Source: a virus. From it: a stretch of DNA of 32,433 nucleotides. A program made the translations under genes and the position numbers. The stretch spans positions 1-32,433 of the IMG/VR virus record IMGVR_UViG_3300022701_000186; one strand, 5' to 3'. This document shows, in pieces, positions 1 to 6,433 of this stretch (position 1 is the first letter of the stretch; each line of letters starts with the position of its first letter). The notes beneath the pieces are model-generated. The model was given only the letters and a program-made list of their open reading frames with translations. It was not told the origin of the DNA and searched no databases.

Positions 1-44
1 ATAAACCAAATATGCTAAACTGTAAATAAACTAAGAGGATAAAG

Positions 45-287
45 ATGACAGTTAAAATTAAAGATGAAAATGAAGAATCTTCTTCAGAACAATTTTTAGT
101 TGATTTAGGTGAAGATATTACGCCAATACATGAAAAAATAATCGAGCCTATAGAATATGCAATTACTAAATTTCAATTTCAAATTAGATATTGTGAGGAT
201 ACTATAGAAGATTCTCAGGAACAGATAAAACATTATAAAAATAAAATAATAGAATATAAAAATTTAATAGAAAAAATTAAAGAATAA
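45..287 (+). CDS. Small acidic coiled-coil protein, unknown function
   Basis: An 80-residue protein that I do not recognise. The first 30 residues are acidic and probably flexible. Residues 30-80 are a lysine/glutamate/isoleucine-rich helix with heptad character, predicted to form a coiled coil. A GAGGAT Shine-Dalgarno lies 6-8 bases before the ATG. The next gene starts two bases after its stop, so it opens a rightward run of three small genes (45-926). Short helical proteins like this are common in early or accessory phage regions, but nothing here gives a specific role. Confidence 0.7.
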   Translation: MTVKIKDENEESSSEQFLVDLGEDITPIHEKIIEPIEYAITKFQFQIRYCEDTIEDSQEQIKHYKNKIIEYKNLIEKIKE

Positions 288-289
288 CC

Positions 290-751
290 ATGACTGAACC
301 TAATTACGAACTGGCATATAATAATCTTAAAATCAAATATGATAATATGACATCTAAATTTAATGAATATATAACAATGTATAAAAAATCTATGGATATG
401 GTAGATAATCAATTAAATCAAATACAAAAAGAAGAAGATGATTTAAATAAAAAAATAAGTGCAGTAGAATCATTTTGTGAAGAAAAAGAAATAAAAGAAG
501 AAGATATTAAACCTTTAAAACAATATTCTAATTTAGAACTATATAGAAGATTAATAATGCTAACTGAAATGGAAGACTCTATAAGATCAAAAATATTTAA
601 TGTTAATTGTGAATTAAAATCCAGATATAAAGATCATAAAGAGTGCGATCTTTATCTTTCTAGTAAAAGTTCAGATGCTGAATATACAGATTATATTGAT
701 TATTTAGAAGAACAAATTGAAAAATTAAAGGATAACCATGAAAGAGATTAG
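290..751 (+). CDS. Coiled-coil protein, paralogue of the 2348-3136 product
   Basis: A 153-residue, charged, almost entirely helical protein with no recognised family. Residues 9-26 (NNLKIKYDNMTSKFNEY) closely match residues 9-26 of the product at 2348-3136 (TNLKIKYDNLVTKFNER), and the DNA beneath is similar too, so the two N-termini share an origin. Residues 40-65 and 135-150 look like further coiled-coil segments. The start follows the previous stop by two bases, and its 3' end overlaps the next gene by 14 bases. The shared N-terminal helix could be a common oligomerisation or docking segment; this is inference. Confidence 0.7.
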   Translation: MTEPNYELAYNNLKIKYDNMTSKFNEYITMYKKSMDMVDNQLNQIQKEEDDLNKKISAVESFCEEKEIKEEDIKPLKQYSNLELYRRLIMLTEMEDSIRSKIFNVNCELKSRYKDHKECDLYLSSKSSDAEYTDYIDYLEEQIEKLKDNHERD

Positions 752-926
752 AAAAAAATTGGCAAATGACGAGCCACTAACCAGAGATGAAATAACTGAT
801 GAGATATTAGCTAATATGCCTCAAGAAGCCCAAGAGATAGGTTATAAGCTCCTTAAAACAGTATTTAAGGATAAAGATGACATCTTGCTTAGTGAATTCA
901 TATTTCAGCTTAATAAGGCTATGTAG
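738..926 (+). CDS. Small helical hypothetical protein
   Basis: A 62-residue helical protein of unknown function. AAGGATAACC sits directly before the ATG and supports this start, which overlaps the end of the upstream gene by 14 bases, as expected for translational coupling. The sequence has an N-terminal basic stretch (KEIRKKL) and an acidic middle (TRDEITDEILANMP). Its stop codon overlaps the convergent gene on the other strand by 8 bases, so it is the last gene of the first rightward run. Confidence 0.6.
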   Translation: MKEIRKKLANDEPLTRDEITDEILANMPQEAQEIGYKLLKTVFKDKDDILLSEFIFQLNKAM

Positions 927-1548
927 GCTGCCAGTAGCGGTTTTCGCCTTTTACTATATCATCCGATAATCTGTATAAATTCTTACCAGCACTATCTTGG
1001 TACTTTACAATATAACCTTTATAAACAAGTGCATTAATAGTACCTTTTCTTTTATTTTGCTCCATAATAGACATTCCAGTTGTATTACTGCGTGTCAAAA
1101 GATTCTTTAAATATACAGGCTCATTTTCTTGACCAGCCCAATATATCATTCTGATGGTCTCTTTATCAGCAATTCCTTTTATGTTCTCTACGTTTTTTAG
1201 CTTGCTTCTGGGAAATAAAAATCTATGGTCAAATGAATATTCAATCCAAAATAAATGGTTGCCTGATAAACGCTTTTTTCTTATTAGTTTTAGCTCATTA
1301 AAACATTTAAGCCAAAAAGATATTACAGCCTCTGAATAGATCTTACCCTTGTTCTTGCTATACATTGATGTAGTTCTGTTAACTGTAAATACATAAGAGT
1401 AATTAAATGTTTTTAAGAAATCATAAAAATCTTTAAGCTCATCAGATAACATTGATATAATCTCTTCTTTATCTTTTATATCAACTAAGTTTTCTAATAT
1501 TTCTTGTTGCTGTTTTCTGCATTCTTCAATTGTAAGGTATGAACTCAT
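919..1548 (-). CDS. Predicted winged-helix protein (possible replication or regulatory protein)
   Basis: A 209-residue protein without a confident family match. The C-terminal third (about residues 130-200) has the look of a winged helix: helices (IRMIYWAGQ; SIMEQNKRKGTINALVYKG) then a beta-wing (YIVKYQDSAGKNLYRLSDD). The middle (about 45-115) has a similar helix-then-strand pattern (FWLKCFNELKLIRKKRLSGNH; LFWIEYSFDHRF), so there may be two such domains, as in Rep_3-type plasmid initiators. That similarity is architectural inference only. On its coding strand a run of seven G lies four bases before the ATG, the same leader signal seen before many late rightward genes. Confidence 0.6.
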   Translation of the reverse strand: MSSYLTIEECRKQQQEILENLVDIKDKEEIISMLSDELKDFYDFLKTFNYSYVFTVNRTTSMYSKNKGKIYSEAVISFWLKCFNELKLIRKKRLSGNHLFWIEYSFDHRFLFPRSKLKNVENIKGIADKETIRMIYWAGQENEPVYLKNLLTRSNTTGMSIMEQNKRKGTINALVYKGYIVKYQDSAGKNLYRLSDDIVKGENRYWQPT

Positions 1549-1569
1549 ATATCCCCCCCGAGTTGTTTG

Positions 1570-1767
1570 TTAGTCAATTCTGTATGAATTATAATTTGGA
1601 AAATATTTTTCTTTGTGACGTATATTCAGATATTTCTTTATGGCCTCCTCTTCAGTCATTTCACCATCATATTGCATGATAGCAAGACGCTCTTCTATCT
1701 CATAAAGTTCGTCTTCAGAATTAATAAAATTTAAGTACCTTTTTAGGCGATCTTTTTGACTTATCAT
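1570..1767 (-). CDS. Small charged hypothetical protein
   Basis: I prefer the ATG at 1767, giving 65 residues beginning MISQKDRLKRYL. A longer reading from 1827 would add a hydrophobic stretch encoded by the tandem repeat and T-rich DNA upstream, which looks like non-coding sequence read through. The protein is charged and helical (DELYEIEERLAIM, EEEAIKKYLNIRHKEKYF) and could be a small DNA-binding or adaptor protein, but no family is recognised. It lies immediately upstream of the winged-helix gene on the same strand, with 21 bases between them, so the two probably form one leftward unit. Confidence 0.55.
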   Translation of the reverse strand: MISQKDRLKRYLNFINSEDELYEIEERLAIMQYDGEMTEEEAIKKYLNIRHKEKYFPNYNSYRID

Positions 1768-1787
1768 AATATTATTATAAAACAAAA

Positions 1788-1809
1788 ACAGGGAAAAAAC
1801 AGGGAAAAA
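1788..1809. repeat. Perfect 11-bp tandem direct repeat, operator-like
   Basis: Two back-to-back copies of ACAGGGAAAAA occupy 1788-1798 and 1799-1809, between the divergent genes at 1767 (leftward) and 1927 (rightward). An 11-bp period places both copies on the same face of the helix, as expected for a cooperative repressor or an iteron-like site. The sequence is directly visible; the function is inferred from position. Confidence 0.5.
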
Positions 1810-1864
1810 AACGCCCACATTAAGCACACTTTCTTTTTTTTATTCTTTTTTTATTTTCTAATTT

Positions 1865-1884
1865 TGGTATAATGTCTGCGGGGG
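1865..1884 (+). promoter_or_regulatory. Extended -10 promoter followed by a G-run
   Basis: TGGTATAAT gives an extended -10 element (TG at 1865-1866, TATAAT at 1868-1873). No good -35 is present, only a T-rich tract. Six bases after the -10 a run of five G starts at 1880, which is the expected initiation point. It would drive the rightward genes from 1927. Confidence 0.6.
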
Positions 1885-1907
1885 CAATACTAGCCTTAAG
1901 TTGCCCC
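1880..1907 (+). promoter_or_regulatory. 5' UTR hairpin at the predicted transcript start
   Basis: GGGGCAA (1881-1887) and TTGCCCC (1901-1907) are perfect inverted repeats around a 13-base loop. If transcription starts near 1880, the RNA begins with this stem. No U-run follows, so it is not a simple terminator. It may stabilise the 5' end or tune translation of the gene at 1927, whose TAAGG ribosome site lies just downstream. Confidence 0.45.
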
Positions 1908-1926
1908 TGTTAAAATAAGGGTATAT

Positions 1927-2340
1927 ATGACAAAATATATGTATTGTAACGGAGTATTGATAAAAGCAAAAACTCAACAAGAATTAAAAGAAAAGTTACA
2001 AATAGAAAAAGAAATACAAAAATGCTGTTATAAACGAATACCAAAGTTATTCGAAGAATTTAAAGAAACTTTTGATGAATATTATGATGAAATAGAAAGT
2101 TATGCATTTGAAAAAATTATCCTTGCAGAAGATGAAATGTTACCAAAACAATTTTTATCAGAAATGCCCAATATAAATTCTAAAGAATTAAAAAAAATGA
2201 TAAATCATGTCCGTGAATTATTTAGGTTTTATTTAATATTAAGAGATGAATATACTATGTCTAAGTTCTTGATTTATAATCCTACATCTGTATGCACAAT
2301 TAAAAGAATTAGAAAAAAAATTCAAAATATGAAAGGATAA
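1927..2340 (+). CDS. Hypothetical helical protein
   Basis: A 137-residue protein I do not recognise. It begins with a short beta-like segment (YMYCNGVLIKA) and continues as charged helices rich in glutamate and lysine. TAAGG lies 6-10 bases before the ATG. It is the first gene after the promoter at 1865 and is followed after 7 bases by the long coiled-coil gene, so it probably leads an operon reaching about 4320. No motif points to a function. Confidence 0.7.
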   Translation: MTKYMYCNGVLIKAKTQQELKEKLQIEKEIQKCCYKRIPKLFEEFKETFDEYYDEIESYAFEKIILAEDEMLPKQFLSEMPNINSKELKKMINHVRELFRFYLILRDEYTMSKFLIYNPTSVCTIKRIRKKIQNMKG

Positions 2341-2347
2341 TATAACT

Positions 2348-3136
2348 ATGCAAGACTACAAAGAACTTTTTACTAATCTAAAAATCAAATATGACAATTT
2401 GGTTACAAAGTTTAATGAACGTGAAAAAAAGCATAAAGATCAAATACAATCTTTAGAAAAAGTCATTGATGATATAAGAATCCAACGTAATGCTTTTGAA
2501 AAAGAATTAGTTCATCAAATGAAATTATATAATGAAGAGTATAATAAATATGAAAAAGAAAAAGAACTTAACCAAGTACTTTTAGATCAAACAGAAGAAA
2601 ATTCTACAGTTTTTAATCCTGATTTATTCTTGTTAAACTTAAATTTAATAAAAGATCATATTTATAAAACATTTGAACATATAGATGATTTTCATTTAGA
2701 AAATATTACTAATGAAAATTTTCATATACATAAAATAGATAAAGCTATGGATGATCTTTTTCAAGAAGGATGCTGTAATTTGTTTTTTGCAAGGAATGGT
2801 GGTGATGATAATGATATTTTTAAAAAAGAATGGGAAGAAATAGGTGGTAATTTTTATGAGTTCTGGGACTCTATAGAAAAGAAAAAAAAACAATTAGATA
2901 ATGATATAGAATTTAAAAGTAAATATAAAAGCTTTAAAAAATCAGAAGAAATATATAAAAAAACCGATCAGATAATAGAAATAATAAAAGATTTACAAAA
3001 TAATGTACTTGATGATTTAATAGAATTACAATTTATTGATAATGATACAGCTTCAAGCTTATTTGATAAATATTGTAAAGATTATATTTTTATGGGTCCA
3101 CCAAAAAAACTAGAGAAAAAAAATGACAATAACTAA
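2348..3136 (+). CDS. Long coiled-coil protein, paralogue of the 290-751 product
   Basis: A 262-residue charged protein. Residues 1-90 form a long predicted coiled coil; the segment TNLKIKYDNLVTKFNE near the N-terminus matches the product at 290-751. Residues 95-200 look globular, with aromatic-rich stretches (FYEFWDSIEKKKKQLDND), and the C-terminal part is helical again. The next gene overlaps by 14 bases. The architecture, a shared N-terminal helix with unrelated C-terminal parts, suggests modular small-protein evolution in this region. The function is unknown. Confidence 0.7.
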   Translation: MQDYKELFTNLKIKYDNLVTKFNEREKKHKDQIQSLEKVIDDIRIQRNAFEKELVHQMKLYNEEYNKYEKEKELNQVLLDQTEENSTVFNPDLFLLNLNLIKDHIYKTFEHIDDFHLENITNENFHIHKIDKAMDDLFQEGCCNLFFARNGGDDNDIFKKEWEEIGGNFYEFWDSIEKKKKQLDNDIEFKSKYKSFKKSEEIYKKTDQIIEIIKDLQNNVLDDLIELQFIDNDTASSLFDKYCKDYIFMGPPKKLEKKNDNN

Positions 3137-3323
3137 CGAACAAATATATAATGCAGCTCTGTTTGGCAAAGAAGATATCGAAGTTAGGCTAGCAAAAGCA
3201 TTAAGTGAAATAGAGAAACTAGAAGAAGAAATATCGTTTTTTAGAAAAAAGATGATGGACTATAATATTGTAATTAACGCTTTTAAAGGTGATAGAGATG
3301 ATAAAATTAGGCATGATAATTAA
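3123..3323 (+). CDS. Small coiled-coil hypothetical protein
   Basis: A 66-residue protein overlapping the previous gene by 14 bases. Residues 20-50 (VRLAKALSEIEKLEEEISFF) are a clear heptad-type helix, and the C-terminus is charged. It belongs to the run of small coupled genes from 1927. No family is recognised and the role is unknown. Confidence 0.6.
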   Translation: MTITNEQIYNAALFGKEDIEVRLAKALSEIEKLEEEISFFRKKMMDYNIVINAFKGDRDDKIRHDN

Positions 3324-3435
3324 AAAAATATTTTTTATTCTTATATTAACCGCAATAATATCATTGCCTTATAAAGCCCAAGCTAAAAAACCATTCTGCA
3401 TTCATTTGCCTGATGGTGTTATTTTATGCATGTAG
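3298..3435 (+). CDS. Tiny predicted secreted peptide with two cysteines
   Basis: A 45-residue reading frame. The N-terminus is a textbook Sec signal: basic MIKLGMIIKK, a hydrophobic core (IFFILILTAIISL), and an AQA cleavage site after residue 29. The mature peptide would be only 16 residues with two cysteines (KKPFCIHLPDGVILCM), which could form one disulfide in the periplasm. AGG lies 8 bases before the ATG; a second in-frame ATG at 3313 is also possible. It overlaps the genes on both sides, which is typical of a real translationally coupled phage gene. Possible roles are superinfection exclusion or a lysis accessory; neither is shown. Confidence 0.5.
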   Translation: MIKLGMIIKKIFFILILTAIISLPYKAQAKKPFCIHLPDGVILCM

Positions 3436-3614
3436 ACTTTGATAAAGTAGATCCTATGTTATATAATTATATAATTGCTTTTGGAATAATTCTAATTATA
3501 ATCCTGCTTATTATATTAATTTTTATTGTTATAAAAAATGACAAGATTATTAGAGAAATTGGGGATAAGAAAAAAAAAGAAGGAATTTTCTGGGGCGATG
3601 GTAATAGTGGATGA
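3426..3614 (+). CDS. Single-span membrane protein
   Basis: A 62-residue protein with one strong membrane segment at about residues 14-37 (YIIAFGIILIIILLIILIFI) and a charged tail (KNDKIIREIGDKKKKEG). The acidic N-terminus and basic C-terminus predict N-out, C-in topology. It overlaps the secreted-peptide gene upstream by 10 bases. The pair recalls lysis or exclusion gene pairs, but no holin or spanin family is recognisable and no lysin gene is nearby, so I leave it as a membrane protein. Confidence 0.55.
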   Translation: MHVDFDKVDPMLYNYIIAFGIILIIILLIILIFIVIKNDKIIREIGDKKKKEGIFWGDGNSG

Positions 3615-3783
3615 TTTTGGTAATGAGCAAGTTATATCATTTAGAGATAAAATAAAATTAGAAATATATGGCGATATAGACTTTAAAGAATGGCGCCTAC
3701 CTAATCAAACATATGTAGAACGCTTTGGCACTAAGCGTGACGTTGATCTGAAAGAAGAAAAATTTTGTCCATCTTTTAAATAA
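3598..3783 (+). CDS. Small beta-rich protein sharing a domain with the next gene
   Basis: About 61 residues from ATG 3598. A start at 3538 would give 81 residues but a 77-base overlap with the membrane gene and no Shine-Dalgarno, so 3598 is favoured. The segment MVIVDDFGNEQVISFRDKIK matches the next product's IIISKDGNEEHIEYTQPISI in spacing, and both continue with a strand that ends in a G-(D/E)-(I/V)-x-(F/I) turn. The two adjacent genes therefore appear to share one small beta domain. The function is unknown. Confidence 0.5.
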   Translation: MVIVDDFGNEQVISFRDKIKLEIYGDIDFKEWRLPNQTYVERFGTKRDVDLKEEKFCPSFK

Positions 3784-3837
3784 TAATTTTTCATGTTAAG
3801 CTATAAATGATGGAAAATTTATTTATAGGGGGAATGC

Positions 3838-4323
3838 ATGAGTAAATGGACATCGGCCTTGCATGTTGTAAAACGTGTTTTTATGTGCTGTATAAGGTGC
3901 TTTGAGGTAACAGAGCGTATGACACGCACACAATCCGAGGAAGAGACAGCTAATCATAATCATGATAATATAGATCGCAAATCTAGCATTGCTAAAATTA
4001 TTATTTCTAAAGATGGTAATGAAGAGCATATTGAATATACCCAACCTATATCTATTAGATATATGGGTGAAGTTCATATACATAATGAAAGCCATTATTA
4101 TACACCAACAAGAACACCTATTTATACACCTAACCTAACCCCAAATAATAGTAACACTGATTTAAGAAAATATGTTGAGATAGCATTAAAAGATTCACCT
4201 AGATCACAAATCTATAAAAAAATGCAACGTAGAACTATAGATGCACTAGAAGGTACGTCTTTACAAAAACGTATGATAAAAGTAGAGCAAGACAATAATA
4301 ACCTTGCTGTGCCCTATATATAA
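3838..4323 (+). CDS. Hypothetical protein with small beta domain and helical tail
   Basis: A 161-residue protein. The N-terminus (residues 1-30) is rich in cysteine and basic residues (HVVKRVFMCCIRCFE). Residues 55-85 carry the beta domain shared with the product just upstream. A proline/threonine-rich linker (TPTRTPIYTPNLTPN) follows, then a basic helical C-terminus. The start is backed by a run of five G ending five bases before the ATG. A terminator-like hairpin follows about 35 bases after the stop, so this is probably the last gene of the operon that begins near 1927. Confidence 0.65.
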   Translation: MSKWTSALHVVKRVFMCCIRCFEVTERMTRTQSEEETANHNHDNIDRKSSIAKIIISKDGNEEHIEYTQPISIRYMGEVHIHNESHYYTPTRTPIYTPNLTPNNSNTDLRKYVEIALKDSPRSQIYKKMQRRTIDALEGTSLQKRMIKVEQDNNNLAVPYI

Positions 4324-4359
4324 ATGTTATTCTAATATAGGAACGTATTTCCTTTTTTA

Positions 4360-4390
4360 GGGTGGGCATTTATAACCCACCCTTCTAATT
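4360..4390. terminator. Terminator hairpin between convergent genes
   Basis: GGGTGGG (4360-4366) pairs perfectly with CCCACCC (4376-4382) around a 9-base loop, followed on the plus strand by a loose T-rich tail (TTCTAATTACTTT). It lies between a rightward gene ending at 4323 and a leftward gene ending at 4389, the usual place for a shared terminator. The T-tail is imperfect. Confidence 0.65.
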
Positions 4391-4607
4391 ACTTTACCAT
4401 ATGGCATTTATAAAATTTTAGATTATCCCATTTTAAAGTTATGATTGTTTCATAATATTCAATTGTACTTGCTTCAGGATTTTTTGTGCTTGCCAGATAA
4501 TCATGTAGTTTATTTTCAAGACTCTTAATATCACTTAAATATAAATCTATTATCTTATCATTTGTTGGATTTAAATAATCCAACTCTAGGTTATCTCTTT
4601 TTTTCAT
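4389..4607 (-). CDS. Small hypothetical protein
   Basis: A 72-residue charged, mostly helical protein beginning MKKRDNLELDYLNP. An AAGAGGCA Shine-Dalgarno lies just upstream of the ATG on the minus strand. It is divergent from the serine recombinase and shares the regulatory region 4608-4758 with it. No family is recognised. Its position across a repeat-bearing divergent promoter from a recombinase makes a regulatory role possible, but nothing in the sequence shows a DNA-binding fold. Confidence 0.6.
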   Translation of the reverse strand: MKKRDNLELDYLNPTNDKIIDLYLSDIKSLENKLHDYLASTKNPEASTIEYYETIITLKWDNLKFYKCHMVK

Positions 4608-4640
4608 TATTGCCTCTTTCTTTTGTTGTTAATCTTAGAC

Positions 4641-4663
4641 CTGTTTAATAGTTTTTTAAACAG
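4641..4663. repeat. Inverted repeat upstream of the recombinase
   Basis: CTGTTTAA (4641-4648) and TTAAACAG (4656-4663) are perfect inverted repeats separated by 7 bases, inside the divergent promoter region. It could be an operator or a crossover/accessory site for the serine recombinase encoded 96 bases downstream; resolvases commonly act on short inverted repeats next to their genes. No second matching site was noticed in this window. Confidence 0.4.
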
Positions 4664-4686
4664 ATTAAAGAAATTACTAAAAAAAG

Positions 4687-4715
4687 GTTAACAAATCGTT
4701 AACAATGTGTATAAT
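4687..4715 (+). promoter_or_regulatory. Sigma70-type promoter with paired GTTAAC operator half-sites
   Basis: TTAACA (4688-4693, 5 of 6 to TTGACA) and TATAAT (4710-4715, 6 of 6) are spaced by 16 bp. Two copies of GTTAAC (4687-4692 and 4698-4703), 11 bp apart, cover the -35 and the spacer, so a bound repressor would block polymerase. TGTGTATAA (4706-4714), the reverse complement of the DnaA-box consensus TTATNCACA, overlaps the -10. A near-identical GTTAA pair is found at 6666-6682. Confidence 0.65.
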
Positions 4716-4758
4716 TAATCTAATGTTATAAACATGGGGGTATTTATGGAGTTAATTA

Positions 4759-5367
4759 ATGGCTTTAATTGGATATGCCCGCATTTCTACACAACACCAA
4801 AGTTTAGACATGCAAATAGATGCACTTAAAAAAGAAGGGTGCATAAAAATATTCTCTGAGACAGTCAGTGGCGCCAAAGCTAATAGACCTCAATTTACAG
4901 CATGCCTAGATTACCTTAGAGAAGATGATACTATTGTTGTATGGAAATTAGATAGATTAGCTCGTACACTAAAAGAATTATTACATCTGATAAAATATTT
5001 TGAAGATAAAAAAATACATTTCGTATCTATTACTGAAAAGATCGATACTAAAACAGCCATGGGTAAATTTGCATTTCATTTATGTGCCTCTATGATCGAG
5101 TTCGAACGTGATGTTATTAGAGAGCGTGTCAGTGCAGGCCTTAAAGCTGCCCGTGCACGTGGCAATCAAGGCGGCCGCAAATACTTACTTAGTAAAGAAA
5201 AACGTCAACTAGTATATGATTTATATGAGACTAAACAAATACCAGCTAAAAAAGTAGCAGAGCTTGTTGGTATAAAGAAATCACTAGTTCTTAAATACGT
5301 ACGCGAAATGAAACTAGAGAAAAAAAATCTTGAGTTGAAAACAGAAACAATAGAGAATAATAAGTAG
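4759..5367 (+). CDS. Serine recombinase (resolvase/invertase family)
   Basis: A 202-residue small serine recombinase that cuts and rejoins DNA through a phosphoserine intermediate. The catalytic domain starts GYARISTQHQSLDMQ, with nucleophile Ser10 and Arg8. The second motif VWKLDRLAR gives Asp65, Arg66 and Arg69, and the long dimer helix carries FERD (Glu116-Arg117) and RERVSAGLKAAR. Residues 140-185 are a helix-turn-helix (AKKVAELVGIKKSLVLKYV) that binds the crossover site. The size fits the gamma-delta/Hin group, not the large integrases, so it more likely resolves, inverts or regulates than integrates. It has its own promoter at 4688-4715. Confidence 0.93.
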   Translation: MALIGYARISTQHQSLDMQIDALKKEGCIKIFSETVSGAKANRPQFTACLDYLREDDTIVVWKLDRLARTLKELLHLIKYFEDKKIHFVSITEKIDTKTAMGKFAFHLCASMIEFERDVIRERVSAGLKAARARGNQGGRKYLLSKEKRQLVYDLYETKQIPAKKVAELVGIKKSLVLKYVREMKLEKKNLELKTETIENNK

Positions 5368-5373
5368 GTTATC

Positions 5374-5592
5374 ATGAACAAAAATAATGAAATGACTCAA
5401 ATTATATCTGTAAATAAAATCTCAATACCAGTACAAGATAGTAATCTTGGTTCAAAAATCTTAAAAACAATTTTATATGTAAAAAATAATGAATATGCAT
5501 GCTCCCAAGGAATCGGTGAAGATGACTGGGTAATAAGTAATGGCACTATAATTAATTTAGAAGATGCAATGAACCATTATTTTAAAGTATAA
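5374..5592 (+). CDS. Small hypothetical protein downstream of the recombinase
   Basis: A 72-residue protein, 6 bases after the recombinase stop and probably cotranscribed with it. TAGGTTATC before the ATG contains a weak AGG ribosome site. The sequence looks like a small alpha/beta fold (KILKTILYVKNNEYACSQGI, WVISNGTIINLEDAMNHYF) with no recognised family. Its stop codon borders the non-coding region with DnaA-box-like sites. Confidence 0.6.
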   Translation: MNKNNEMTQIISVNKISIPVQDSNLGSKILKTILYVKNNEYACSQGIGEDDWVISNGTIINLEDAMNHYFKV

Positions 5593-5793
5593 ACAGTTTT
5601 TTCCACAAAAAATGTGGATAACTAATAGAGGCAGTTTGAACTCCACATATGTAAAATAGCGGGGCATTAGTTTGTAACTGCCTCTTATCTCAAGTCTATT
5701 AACATTTTTATTATTTGTCATTGTTTTTATTTAACCGTGCCCCTATGACAATTATTAAGCATTATGAAAAGGCAGTAAGGGCACAGTATTTGG
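5593..5793. other. Non-coding region with DnaA-box-like sites and inverted repeats
   Basis: A 200-bp gap between convergent genes. It holds TTTTCCACA (5599-5607, one mismatch to the DnaA consensus) facing TGTGGATAA (5613-5621, a perfect consensus on the minus strand). It also holds a 10-bp inverted repeat AGAGGCAGTT/AACTGCCTCT (5627-5636 and 5676-5685), an AT-rich tract (about 5700-5735), and a 6-bp inverted repeat GTGCCC/GGGCAC (5737-5742 and 5779-5784). Possible readings are a replication origin, a structured RNA or a bidirectional terminator region. The sites are visible; the role is inference. Confidence 0.45.
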
Positions 5794-6180
5794 TTATAAG
5801 ATAGCGCAGATATAATATCTTGCCATCTTCATATTCTCATTTATAAAATTACTAATTATTTGATGCATCTTTTGTAATAATTCTTTATCTTTTTTGTCAT
5901 ATGCTTCATCAATAGTCTCAGCTTTAAGTAATGTCGCTAACTCACTACTAGGCTGTAATATCTCATCACACATAGCAAGCTGCGTATCTGTTAACGTAGA
6001 CTCCCAACAGTCGCTAGGGTTTTCTGATAATATGGAATTGTAGCGCATATTGTTATTGTAAAATTCTTCTACATTTGTCACAAATATGTCATATTCATCT
6101 ATCATCTGTAATATCTCAAAATACAGATCTTCACAATCTCTTAAATCTTTATCTATAATTGGTAATCTTTTTATTGTCAT
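5794..6180 (-). CDS. Hypothetical protein
   Basis: A 128-residue acidic, mostly helical protein (for example CEDLYFEILQMIDEYDIFV and LLQKMHQIISNFINENMKMA). It is not recognised. It is the last gene of a leftward trio (5794-6616), separated from the membrane gene upstream of it by 12 bases with a ribosome site AAGGGG on the minus strand. Context gives no clear role. Confidence 0.65.
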   Translation of the reverse strand: MTIKRLPIIDKDLRDCEDLYFEILQMIDEYDIFVTNVEEFYNNNMRYNSILSENPSDCWESTLTDTQLAMCDEILQPSSELATLLKAETIDEAYDKKDKELLQKMHQIISNFINENMKMARYYICAIL

Positions 6181-6192
6181 AATAAACCCCTT

Positions 6193-6429
6193 CTATTGAA
6201 TATAAACAATAAATGGAGACATATGAATAATTAAGTTTATTAATATACTTAAAGTCACTGTCATAATAAAACCAAATGTAGATATAAAGAATATCATCAT
6301 AAAGAATAATATAGGCAATATAACTAGAAATGGAATGATATATAATACAGGCATTAAGGCAATTACACCTATGATTGCTAATGCTAATATAATGGGTTGC
6401 TCGGTAATTTTTACGGTCTCTTGTTTCAT
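6193..6429 (-). CDS. Small multi-span membrane protein
   Basis: A 78-residue protein with a short charged N-terminus (MKQETVKITEQP) and then about 65 nearly uninterrupted hydrophobic residues, enough for two or three membrane spans (PIILALAIIGVIALMPVLYI; FLVILPILFFMMIFF; GFIMTVTLSILINLIIHM). The size and layout are compatible with a holin, antiholin or superinfection-exclusion protein, but no family signature is visible and no endolysin is adjacent. It is cotranscribed with its leftward neighbours; the upstream gene ends 4 bases before it. Confidence 0.6.
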   Translation of the reverse strand: MKQETVKITEQPIILALAIIGVIALMPVLYIIPFLVILPILFFMMIFFISTFGFIMTVTLSILINLIIHMSPFIVYIQ

Positions 6430-6433
6430 AAAA

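Noticed and set aside
5599-5621. CCACA-AAAAA-TGTGG read as an intrinsic terminator
   Set aside because: The stem is only 5 bp and no T-run follows on either strand; the DnaA-box-like reading fits better.
6193-6429. Calling the multi-span membrane protein a holin
   Set aside because: Hydrophobicity alone is not enough; no endolysin or spanin lies nearby and no holin family signature is visible.
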